A stretch of DNA of 12,546 nucleotides from Myxococcales bacterium. GTDB lineage: Bacteria; Myxococcota; Polyangia; Polyangiales; Polyangiaceae. The notes beneath the pieces were generated by a model, which did not search any database, was not told the origin of the DNA, and saw only the letters and a program-made list of their open reading frames with translations. Shown in pieces: positions 6,239 through 12,546 of this stretch. Numbering within the stretch: position 1 is the stretch's first letter; every line of letters begins with the position of its first letter. The stretch spans positions 27,546-40,091 of the forward strand of contig PLXW01000010.1 of NCBI GenBank assembly GCA_003151595.1. The letters are read 5' to 3'. Both the position numbers and the translations under genes were made by a program.

Positions 6239-7030
6239 ATGGTCAGGGAAACTCCGAAGCGGCGACTGTGGAAGCTGCTCCGCCGCGCGACGAAGTCGGC
6301 GCAGCTCCGTTCGGTGCGCGGAGACGGCGACGTCGATCAGAACGCGATCTGGCTGGCGCATCAGCGCACGCTGACCGTCGTGCGCGAAGGGGCGGAGTCG
6401 ACGCAGCGGATCGCGTCGAGCGTAGCCAAGCAGCGCGGGACGATCGACGCGCTGGGCGATCGCGCGCGCGCCGCCGTCACGCGCGCGCAGGAGCTGAGCG
6501 TGGCCTTCGCGCGGGTGGTCGATTCGTTCGATCGCCTGGCGCTGGTGGCGCTCAACGCGGGGCTCGAAGGGGCGCGGCTGGGCGAGAGCGCGGGGCGATC
6601 GCTCCTGCTCGTGAGCGATGAAGTGCGCGGGCAGGCCTCGCGCGGCGGAGACAGCGCGCGCGAGCTGGCGGTGACGCTCAGCGAGATCGGCGGCGAGATG
6701 GGGCACATCGGCGGGCAGCTCGATCAGGTGCGCGAGCTCGCGTCCGACGTCTCGCACGAAGCGGCGCGCGCGTCGGCGGCGGGTGCCGAAGCGGATCGCG
6801 TGCTGATGGAGATGTCCGAGGGGTTGAAGCGAACGACCGATCGCGATCCCGAGACCGTCATGGCCATCGCCGAAGCGGGCGAGCACGCGCGGGCGCTCGT
6901 GAGCTCGCTGGGGGCGCTCAGCGGTCGCGTGCCGCGGAACATCCTGGTGTCCGCCCTTCGCCCGATGCTCGAGCCGCTGGCGCGCGTGCTCGCCGAAGAG
7001 GAAGCGGGCGACGAGGAGTCGGCCGGGTGA
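6239..7030 (+). CDS. Short cytosolic MCP-like signalling protein with divergent hairpin tip
   Basis: A 263-residue protein with no membrane segment, signal peptide, HAMP or ligand-binding domain; the basic N-terminus (KRRLWKLLRRATK) may bind membrane or nucleic acid. The rest is predicted helical, in two antiparallel arms. The MCP hairpin tip is recognisable at residues 98-130: DRLALVALNAGLEGARLGESAGRSLLLVSDEVR, matching the textbook pattern ALNAAxEAARAGExGRGFAVVADEVR. The ALNA, GAR, GE and SDEVR elements are kept, including the Arg and Glu of the tip. The QTN before ALNA is replaced by hydrophobic residues, and one extra residue separates GE from GR. MCP proteins build arrays with CheW and CheA and modulate the kinase. 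There is no obvious Shine-Dalgarno sequence before the ATG; the stop overlaps the CheA-like start. The missing sensor part suggests input through another protein. Confidence 0.8.
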   Translation: MVRETPKRRLWKLLRRATKSAQLRSVRGDGDVDQNAIWLAHQRTLTVVREGAESTQRIASSVAKQRGTIDALGDRARAAVTRAQELSVAFARVVDSFDRLALVALNAGLEGARLGESAGRSLLLVSDEVRGQASRGGDSARELAVTLSEIGGEMGHIGGQLDQVRELASDVSHEAARASAAGAEADRVLMEMSEGLKRTTDRDPETVMAIAEAGEHARALVSSLGALSGRVPRNILVSALRPMLEPLARVLAEEEAGDEESAG

Positions 7031-9117
7031 TCTCGCGCGATCCCGAGCTCACGCGACTCCTCCTTCACGAGCTGGAGCGCCACTACGTGACGCTCGCCGG
7101 CGACGCGAACGACGAGTCGGTGCAGCGCGCCGTGCACGCGCTGAAGGGCTCGGCGGGGCTGGCCGGCGAGGCGGAGCTGGCCGCGGCACTCCTCCGGTTG
7201 GAGCGAAGGCTCAAGAGCGACGACGCTTCGGCGCGACACGAAGTGAAAGACGTCGTGCGCGTCGCGATTCAACGGCTCGCGGCGGGCGAGAGCGCGATGC
7301 TCGCCGAGTGGCCGCACCCTCCCGAGGGGCTGGTGGCGCTGCCGCTCGAAGCGGGGACCCGCGCGCACTACGTGGCCGAGGTCGCCGATCGCCTCGCGCA
7401 GATCGACGTGGCGCTGGGCAGCGCGGGCGAGCCGCTCGAGGCCGCGGCGACCGTCTACCGCCAGGTGCACACGCTGAAGGGGGCGGCGAGCGCCGTGGGC
7501 GACGAGCCGATGACGTGGTTCTGCCACGGGCTCGAAGAGCGCCTTCGCATCGCGTCGGTCAGCCGGGACTCGGCGATCGGTGCGCTGCAAGAGGTGGCCA
7601 AGTGGCGCGGCGTGCTCGGCGGGCTGGTGGAGGATCCCGAAGCGGCGCTGCGGACGTTGCGCGCGACGTACGGCCGGCGTCGCGTGAGCTCGATGCCGGC
7701 GCAGCCGCAGAGCGGGCGCCTTCACGACGACGAGCCGCGCTCGGTCAACGAGGAGGCCACGGTGCGCGTCGCGGCGGCCTCGGTCGATCGGCTCATCGAT
7801 CGCTTCGTGACGTTCGGCGTGGCGCGCGAGCGCGTGGCGGCGCGGAGCGAACAGGCGCGTGAGGGATCGCGCGCCGCGCGGAAGCTGCGGAGCGATCTGG
7901 CCGAAGCGCTCCGCCTGATCGGACCGCCGCGGCCGTGGGGCGCACCGGCTGCCGCGCTCCGACGCATCCAGCGCGCCATCGTCACGCTCTCTGCGCTCGG
8001 CGACGAGCTCGAGACCAGCGCGCACGATCTCCGCGCCACCGATCAGACCCTCCGCGACGGCGTCGCCGAGGCGCGCGGCCACCTCACCGCGATGCGACAG
8101 ACGCCGATTCGCCGCATGTTCGCACGCCTCTCCACCGCCATCGAAGCCGAGGCGCGTCGCGCCGAGCGGAGCGTGCTCGTTCGTACCCAAGGCGGCGACG
8201 AGACGATCGATCGCCGCCTGGCCGAAGCGCTCGTCGAGCCGTGCCTGCAGCTGGCGCGAAACTCGGTGGCGCACGGCATCGAGCCGCAGTCGTCGCGAAT
8301 GCTTCTCGGCAAGCCGCGCATGGCGACCATCACGCTCTCGGCGCAGAAGGTCGGGCAGCGCCTGCGGATCGTGATCGCCGACGACGGCCAGGGGGTCGAC
8401 GTGGCCGCCGTTCGTTCGCGCGCGACCGATACGGGCGCGGTGACGCCGGCGCTGGCCGAAGCGGCCGACGACAACACGCTCCTCGCGCTGCTCTTCCTCC
8501 CCGGCTTCTCCACGCGCGAGAGCTCCGATCTCCTCGCCGGTCGCGGCATCGGACTCGACATCGCGCTCGGCGCGGTGCAGCGCCTCGGCGGAACGATCCG
8601 CCTCTCGTCGCGCTACGGCCAGGGGTTCGAAGCGCGGATCGATCTGCCGATCGAGAGCGGGCTGGCGAGCGTCTTGTGGGTGACCGCGGCGGGTGAGGAG
8701 TACGCGCTGCTCTCGTCGACCGTTCGCGGCGTGCGTCGTAACGATCACCCCAACGTCGATCGCATCCCGCACCTCGCCGCCTGCCTCGAGCCGCGCCCCA
8801 ACGAGGAAGCGCAGTTCGCGATCGACCTCGAGGTCGACGACAGCGAGCGCGCCGGTCCGCTCGTGCTCGGCGTGGACGACGTGGGGCGAAGCGAAGAGGT
8901 GCTCGTGCGTCCGCTCGGCCTGCTGCTGGCGTCGATGGGGCCGCTCGCAGGCGCGATCGTGCGCGGCGACGGGCAGCTGCGCCTGGCGGTCGATGCGTAC
9001 GCGCTGGCTCCGCGTGCGCGCGCGCTCGGTCGCATTCCCGACGGCCGCGCGAGCGACTTCCCGCCGTCGCGACCGCCCCCCTCGCGACCGCCGCCGTCGA
9101 GCCAATCGGTGCCGTGA
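7027..9117 (+). CDS. cheA: CheA-like histidine kinase with two Hpt domains
   Basis: A 696-residue soluble kinase. The GTG at 7027 overlaps the previous stop (GTGA), giving translational coupling, and the protein starts directly with the first Hpt. Domain order: Hpt1 about 1-90 with phospho-acceptor His37 (HALKGSAG); Hpt2 about 112-215 with His148 (HTLKGAAS); a short linker instead of a P2 domain; dimerisation helices about 246-350 (VRVAAASVDRLIDRF); HATPase about 370-540 with N-box LARNSVAHGIE (Asn412, His416), G1 DDGQGVD (452-458) and G2 GRGIGLDIA (505-513); CheW-like regulatory domain about 545-668; then a disordered Pro/Ser tail (about 679-696). All residues needed for ATP binding are present, so the kinase should be active, autophosphorylating on His37 and/or His148. 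The probable acceptor is Asp54 of the receiver-DUF4388 protein in the same run. No fused receiver is present. Confidence 0.93.
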   Translation: MISRDPELTRLLLHELERHYVTLAGDANDESVQRAVHALKGSAGLAGEAELAAALLRLERRLKSDDASARHEVKDVVRVAIQRLAAGESAMLAEWPHPPEGLVALPLEAGTRAHYVAEVADRLAQIDVALGSAGEPLEAAATVYRQVHTLKGAASAVGDEPMTWFCHGLEERLRIASVSRDSAIGALQEVAKWRGVLGGLVEDPEAALRTLRATYGRRRVSSMPAQPQSGRLHDDEPRSVNEEATVRVAAASVDRLIDRFVTFGVARERVAARSEQAREGSRAARKLRSDLAEALRLIGPPRPWGAPAAALRRIQRAIVTLSALGDELETSAHDLRATDQTLRDGVAEARGHLTAMRQTPIRRMFARLSTAIEAEARRAERSVLVRTQGGDETIDRRLAEALVEPCLQLARNSVAHGIEPQSSRMLLGKPRMATITLSAQKVGQRLRIVIADDGQGVDVAAVRSRATDTGAVTPALAEAADDNTLLALLFLPGFSTRESSDLLAGRGIGLDIALGAVQRLGGTIRLSSRYGQGFEARIDLPIESGLASVLWVTAAGEEYALLSSTVRGVRRNDHPNVDRIPHLAACLEPRPNEEAQFAIDLEVDDSERAGPLVLGVDDVGRSEEVLVRPLGLLLASMGPLAGAIVRGDGQLRLAVDAYALAPRARALGRIPDGRASDFPPSRPPPSRPPPSSQSVP

Positions 9118-9620
9118 TGAGCGTGCGCATCGCGGGAATGGTCGACGGCGATCTCGACGAAGTGGGCGTGCTGGAGCACACGCTCTTTCGCCGCGTGCCC
9201 GAGGCGTCGCTCGAAGAAGTCACCGAGCGACTCGAGGCCGACATGAAAGGGCCGCTCATGCGCGGCTGGGTCGCGCGCGATGAGCGGATCGTCGGCTATC
9301 TCCTCTCCATGCACGCGGCCGACGAGATGCACGTGCTCAACGTCGCCACGTTGCCCTCGCATCGCCGGCAAGGGGTGGGTCGCATGCTCGTGGACGCGGC
9401 GCTCGACTTCGCGCGGCAAGCCCAGGTGCGCCTCGTGATCCTCGAAGTGCGCGCGTCGAACGGCGACGCCATCCGCCTGTACCGCCGCGTCGGCTTCGCT
9501 TCGATGGGCTACCGGCGCCGCTATTATCCGGACAACGAAGACGCGCTCGAAATGCACCTCGAGCTCGATCCGGTGACGGGCGCCGTCGTCCCACACGAGG
9601 ACGAAGTGACGCTCCCGTAG
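9117..9620 (+). CDS. rimI: GNAT acetyltransferase, RimI-like (ribosomal protein S18 alanine N-acetyltransferase)
   Basis: A 167-residue GNAT-fold enzyme, near the usual RimI length plus a short C-terminal tail. The ATG at 9117 overlaps the CheA-like stop (TGATG); the in-frame GTG one codon earlier is an alternative. Motifs in order: IVGYLL (58-63), DEMHVLNVATLP (69-80), the acetyl-CoA pyrophosphate loop RRQGVG (83-88), LEVRASN (109-115, containing the RimI-type catalytic Glu110), AIRLYRRVGF, and RRRYYPDNEDALEM (133-146) with the RimI-type Tyr. Known RimI transfers acetyl from acetyl-CoA to the N-terminal alanine of ribosomal protein S18; relatives act on other N-termini. The co-transcribed position could be incidental, or could mean that a protein of this system is N-acetylated, which is speculation. 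The substrate is therefore less certain than the family. Confidence 0.85.
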   Translation: MSVRIAGMVDGDLDEVGVLEHTLFRRVPEASLEEVTERLEADMKGPLMRGWVARDERIVGYLLSMHAADEMHVLNVATLPSHRRQGVGRMLVDAALDFARQAQVRLVILEVRASNGDAIRLYRRVGFASMGYRRRYYPDNEDALEMHLELDPVTGAVVPHEDEVTLP

Positions 9621-9675
9621 AACCGCACGCGGCACGCAAAGCGGCGCGGCCTCTCCGGTGTTAGATCAATCAGAG

Positions 9676-9744
9676 ATGCGTCGCTTCGTTTCGCTCGCTT
9701 TGGTCCTCGCGTCGTCGGCTCTCGTCGCGCCCGCCGCGAACGCG
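9676..9744 (+). other. Sec signal peptide of the TPR-gluzincin protein
   Basis: Twenty-three residues with two arginines at the start, a hydrophobic core (VSLALVLASSALVAPA) and a small-residue cleavage motif ANA before Gln24. The double Arg is not followed by a Tat consensus, so Sec export is the better reading. Confidence 0.75.
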
Positions 9745-12492
9745 CAGACCCCGAGCGCGTCGCCGCTCGCCACCGGCCTCGAGGCGCTTCGGACGACCGA
9801 CTACGCCAAGGCCGAGCAAGACCTGTCGCGCGTTCGCGGGAGCGACGGACCCGCGGCGCAGGTGGCGCTCGCGCGCGTGATGCTCGAGACCGGGCGCTTC
9901 GCCGACGCCGAGCGGATCGCCAAGCTCGTGACGAGCGGCCCCGCCGAGAAGCTCGCGGCCGTCGCCGTGCGCGCCGAAGCGCTCTTCGCGATCGGCAAGG
10001 TGGCCGACGCGGTGAAGCTCCTGGAAGCGAACGTCGGCGCGACCGCGCCGGGCGCGCGTCGACTGCGCCTGCTCCTCGGCGAGTACCGGATCGCGAGCGG
10101 GCATCGGGCCGACGCCGACGAGCCGCTGATGAAGATCGTCGAGGAGTACAACGACGGCACGATCGCCAGCTCCGACGCCGAGGCGCTGGCGATCGTCGGG
10201 CGCGCCGCGCACCTCCTGCGAAGCCCGAAGGACGCGAACACGGCGTTCAACGAGAGCGAGCGAGCGTCGAAGGGGCAGCCGAACGGCGCGCGCGTCGAGA
10301 CGCTGCGCTGGCGCGCGGAGCTGTTCCTCGACAAGTACGATCCGGGGCACGCCGAGGAGGCGCTCCGCGAGGCGCGCGAGATCGCGCCGCACGATCCGCG
10401 CGTGCTCGTGGCGCTGGCGCGCGTGAAGCTCGACGAGACGCTCGACTTCGACGCCGCCGAGAAGCTGGTGAAGGACGCGCTGGCCGCGAACCCCAAGCTC
10501 ACCTCGGCCTTCGCCGTGAAGTCGGGCCTCGCGCTCCACGACATGGACCTCGCCGCCTCCGACGCGGCGATCACCGCGGGCCTCGCCATCGACCCGAACG
10601 ACCTCGAGCTCCTCGCCCTCCGCGCCGCCACGCGCTTTCTCAGCGACGATCGCCCCGGCTACGAAGCCGCGAAGAAAGACGTGCTGGCGCGCAACGCCGA
10701 GGACTCGGCGATGTACTCGATCCTCGCCGAGTACGCCGAGTGGGAGCACCGCTACGACGACATCGTGGCCATGATGAAGGAGGCCACGCTCCTCGACCCC
10801 GAAGACGCGAAGGCCTGGGCCGAGCTGGGGCTGACCGAGCTTCGCAGCGGCAACGAGACCGACGGCCTCGAGGCGATCCGGCGCGCGTGGTCGAAGGATC
10901 ACTTCAACGTGCGCGTCTTCAACACGCTCAACCTCTACGAAGACCACATCGCCAACGAGTACGAGACCGTCACCGCCGGCGGCGTCTTCAAGGTGCGCCT
11001 GCCGAAGACCGAAAAGAAAGTGCTCGAGCGCTACGTCCCGCGCATGCTCGAAGAGGCGTGGGGCTCGATGAAAGGGCGCTACGGCTTCGCGCCGCAGACG
11101 CCGGTGCAGATCGAGCTCTATTCGAACCGCGAACAGTTCAGCGTGCGCACCAGCGGCCTGCCGAACGTCGGCATCGAAGGGGTCTGTTTCGGTCACGTCG
11201 TGGCGGCGATGAGCCCGAAGAGCGAGCCGTTCAACTGGGGCAACATCGTGTGGCACGAGCTGGGGCACGTCTTTGCCATCCAGCTCTCGAAGAACCACGT
11301 GCCGCGCTGGTTCACCGAGGGGCTCAGCGAGTACGAGACGATCGCCCGTCGCCCGGAGTGGAAGCGCGAGCTCGATCCCGATCTGTACCTCGCCATCACC
11401 GAGAACCGCTTGCCGAGCGCGGTCGACATGAACCGCGCGTTCACGCACGCCGCCGACGGGCAAGACATGACCGTCGCGTACTACGCCTCGAGCCAGATGC
11501 TCGTCTTCACCGTCGAGCAGTTCGGGATGCCGAAGGTGGTCGAGGCGTTGAAGCTGTGGGGCCAGGGCGTGCGCACGCCCGACGTGTTGCAGCGCGCGTT
11601 CGGCGTGGCGCCGAGCGAGTACGACGCGAAGTACCGCGCGTGGGAGCTGGGCAAGCTCGCGCGGTACAAAGGGCAGTTCATGTTTCGCGATCACCCGGTG
11701 CCGGTCGAGGAGGCGAAGGTGAGGGTTGCCGCCGCGCCGAACGACGCGCGCGCGCACACCGAGCTGGCGATCGCGCTGCTGCGCGCGAAGAAGCCGCACG
11801 ACGCGCAGATGGAGCTCGATCAGGCGCTGAGGCTCGATCCGACGAACATGACCGCGCATTACGTGGGCGCGCGTCTCGCGGTGGAGATGCCGCCGATCGC
11901 GAAGGTTCACCTCGAAGCGATCAAGACGGCAGGCGGCGACGGCTACCAGGTGGAGATGGGCCTCGCCGAGATCGCGCAGCACGCGAAGGACAAGGTCGCC
12001 GTGCGCGCGGCCTTCGAGGCGGCGCACCGGTTCGACCCGCAGCAATCCGATCCGCTGAAGGGCCTCTACGAGATGGCCAGCGAGGAGCACCGCGACGCCG
12101 ACGCGCTCGACGTCCTCCGCCAGCTCACGATGCTCGAGCAGCACGATCGCCCGGCGTGGAAGTCGTTGCTGCAGCGCCTCGTCGATTTGAAGCTATGGGA
12201 CGAAGCGAAGAAGGTGGGCGATTCGGCCATCTACGTCGACGTCGAGAGCGGCCCGATGCACGCGAACTACGCGCGCGCGCTCGCCGCCACTGGAGCGCAC
12301 GACAAGGCGGCGTACGAGCTGGAGAGCGCGCTGGTGTGCGACGGCAAACCGCAGGACCTCGCGACCGCGCACGCGCTGCTTGCGCGCGAGCTGGTGGCGC
12401 TTCATCGCAACGCCGATGCGAAGGCGCACTTGACCGAAGCGCTGAAGCTCGATCCAATGAATGCCGATGCGAAGAGCCTCACGATTCCTTGA
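9676..12492 (+). CDS. Secreted TPR-gluzincin metallopeptidase-like protein
   Basis: A 938-residue exported protein. The ATG at 9676 is chosen over the GTG at 9658 because it gives a classic signal peptide: MRRF, a hydrophobic core (VSLALVLASSALVAPA), then ANA|QT with cleavage after residue 23. There is no lipobox Cys. Residues about 30-440 are tetratricopeptide-like helical repeats, e.g. WAELGLTELRSGNETDGLEAI. About 450-670 is a peptidase-MA-like zinc domain with HELGH (His527, Glu528, His531) and the third ligand in WFTEGLSEYE (Glu548). Canonical TPRs resume at about 676-938 (AHTELAIALLRAKKPHDAQMELDQAL; AKAHLTEALKLDP). All catalytic residues are present, so activity is likely. It should act in the periplasm, cell envelope or outside, on an unknown protein substrate. 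It follows the RimI-like gene by 55 bases without a visible terminator and may be a separate unit or the end of the operon. Confidence 0.85.
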   Translation: MRRFVSLALVLASSALVAPAANAQTPSASPLATGLEALRTTDYAKAEQDLSRVRGSDGPAAQVALARVMLETGRFADAERIAKLVTSGPAEKLAAVAVRAEALFAIGKVADAVKLLEANVGATAPGARRLRLLLGEYRIASGHRADADEPLMKIVEEYNDGTIASSDAEALAIVGRAAHLLRSPKDANTAFNESERASKGQPNGARVETLRWRAELFLDKYDPGHAEEALREAREIAPHDPRVLVALARVKLDETLDFDAAEKLVKDALAANPKLTSAFAVKSGLALHDMDLAASDAAITAGLAIDPNDLELLALRAATRFLSDDRPGYEAAKKDVLARNAEDSAMYSILAEYAEWEHRYDDIVAMMKEATLLDPEDAKAWAELGLTELRSGNETDGLEAIRRAWSKDHFNVRVFNTLNLYEDHIANEYETVTAGGVFKVRLPKTEKKVLERYVPRMLEEAWGSMKGRYGFAPQTPVQIELYSNREQFSVRTSGLPNVGIEGVCFGHVVAAMSPKSEPFNWGNIVWHELGHVFAIQLSKNHVPRWFTEGLSEYETIARRPEWKRELDPDLYLAITENRLPSAVDMNRAFTHAADGQDMTVAYYASSQMLVFTVEQFGMPKVVEALKLWGQGVRTPDVLQRAFGVAPSEYDAKYRAWELGKLARYKGQFMFRDHPVPVEEAKVRVAAAPNDARAHTELAIALLRAKKPHDAQMELDQALRLDPTNMTAHYVGARLAVEMPPIAKVHLEAIKTAGGDGYQVEMGLAEIAQHAKDKVAVRAAFEAAHRFDPQQSDPLKGLYEMASEEHRDADALDVLRQLTMLEQHDRPAWKSLLQRLVDLKLWDEAKKVGDSAIYVDVESGPMHANYARALAATGAHDKAAYELESALVCDGKPQDLATAHALLARELVALHRNADAKAHLTEALKLDPMNADAKSLTIP
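11251..11335 (+). other. Zinc-peptidase active site (WHELGH ... WFTEGLSEYE)
   Basis: Bases 11254-11268 encode HELGH (residues 527-531) and 11317-11319 encode Glu548, seventeen residues after the second His. This HExxH plus EG(L/F)xE(Y) layout is the gluzincin (MA clan) pattern known from M1-type and related peptidases. The domain sits in mid-protein between two TPR-like arms. Confidence 0.8.
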
Positions 12493-12507
12493 GCGGGGCG
12501 CCGCCCG

Positions 12508-12546
12508 CGAACCCTCACCCCCGGCCCCTCTCCCGCAAGGGGAGAG
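12508..12546 (+). repeat. Intergenic palindromic repeat, copy 3 (cut by window end)
   Basis: Thirty-nine bases identical to the reverse complement of copy 2 up to the window edge, starting cgaaccctcaccccc and reaching the GCAA loop and ggggagag. It begins 15 bases after the stop codon of the TPR-gluzincin gene, so, like copy 1, it lies just downstream of a gene's 3' end. An inverted partner beyond the edge would be expected if the arrangement repeats. Confidence 0.85.

Noticed and set aside
6724..9105. 793-residue open frame on the minus strand opposite the CheA-like gene
   Set aside because: A GC-rich shadow: no domain, very high Arg/His/Gly content, and it covers a sense gene with all kinase motifs intact.
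9621..9675. A promoter or terminator between the RimI-like and TPR-gluzincin genes
   Set aside because: The 55 bases show no stable hairpin with a T-run and no convincing -35/-10 pair, so whether the last gene belongs to the operon is left open.
9670..12144. 824-residue open frame on the minus strand opposite the TPR-gluzincin gene
   Set aside because: The composition is an antisense shadow (Arg/Leu/His/Val-rich) with no recognisable motif; the sense strand has a signal peptide, an HELGH site and TPRs.

Overview
The window is very GC-rich, with strong G/C preference at third codon positions. Its gene content points to a myxobacterium or close relative (Myxococcota): a FrzS/AglZ-like coiled-coil protein, a receiver-DUF4388 protein, a chemosensory cluster and a large TPR-metallopeptidase. 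This assignment is inferred from gene families and codon use. I see no rRNA, tRNA, CRISPR array, insertion sequence or phage gene, and no gene-free stretch longer than about 165 bases.

Layout. (1) Bases 1-2178 (+) are the 3' part of a FrzS/AglZ-like protein whose start lies before the window: the end of a receiver-like domain, a disordered linker and a very long coiled coil. (2) Bases 2179-2342 lie between two convergent genes and are dominated by a long inverted repeat with internal hairpins. The first 39 bases of this unit recur at the right edge of the window. (3) Bases 2343-3689 (-) encode a metal-dependent amidohydrolase of the MTA/SAH deaminase-like branch. (4) A compact divergent intergenic region (3690-3773) holds a perfect 15-bp palindrome and mirrored TTGACC hexamers. 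(5) Bases 3774-9620 (+) form one tight, probably co-transcribed run: receiver-DUF4388 response regulator, CheW-like protein, membrane-anchored transglutaminase-like protein, short cytosolic MCP-like protein, double-Hpt CheA-like kinase and RimI-like acetyltransferase. Most joints overlap by one to a few bases. (6) Bases 9676-12492 (+) encode a secreted protein with TPR-rich arms around a gluzincin (HELGH) peptidase-like domain.

How the parts may work together. The MCP-like, CheW-like and CheA-like proteins should form a cytosolic signalling complex, and the receiver-DUF4388 protein, first in the operon, is the obvious phosphorylation target. The run has no CheR, CheB or stand-alone CheY. The MCP lacks a ligand-binding domain and has a divergent hairpin tip with an extra residue, and the CheW lacks the usual NLRG-like signature. 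This looks like a private, non-flagellar chemosensory system. The membrane-anchored transglutaminase-like protein, which seems to lack the catalytic cysteine, may be an unrecognised input or output partner. That system is the most interesting content of the window; its function cannot be read from sequence alone.
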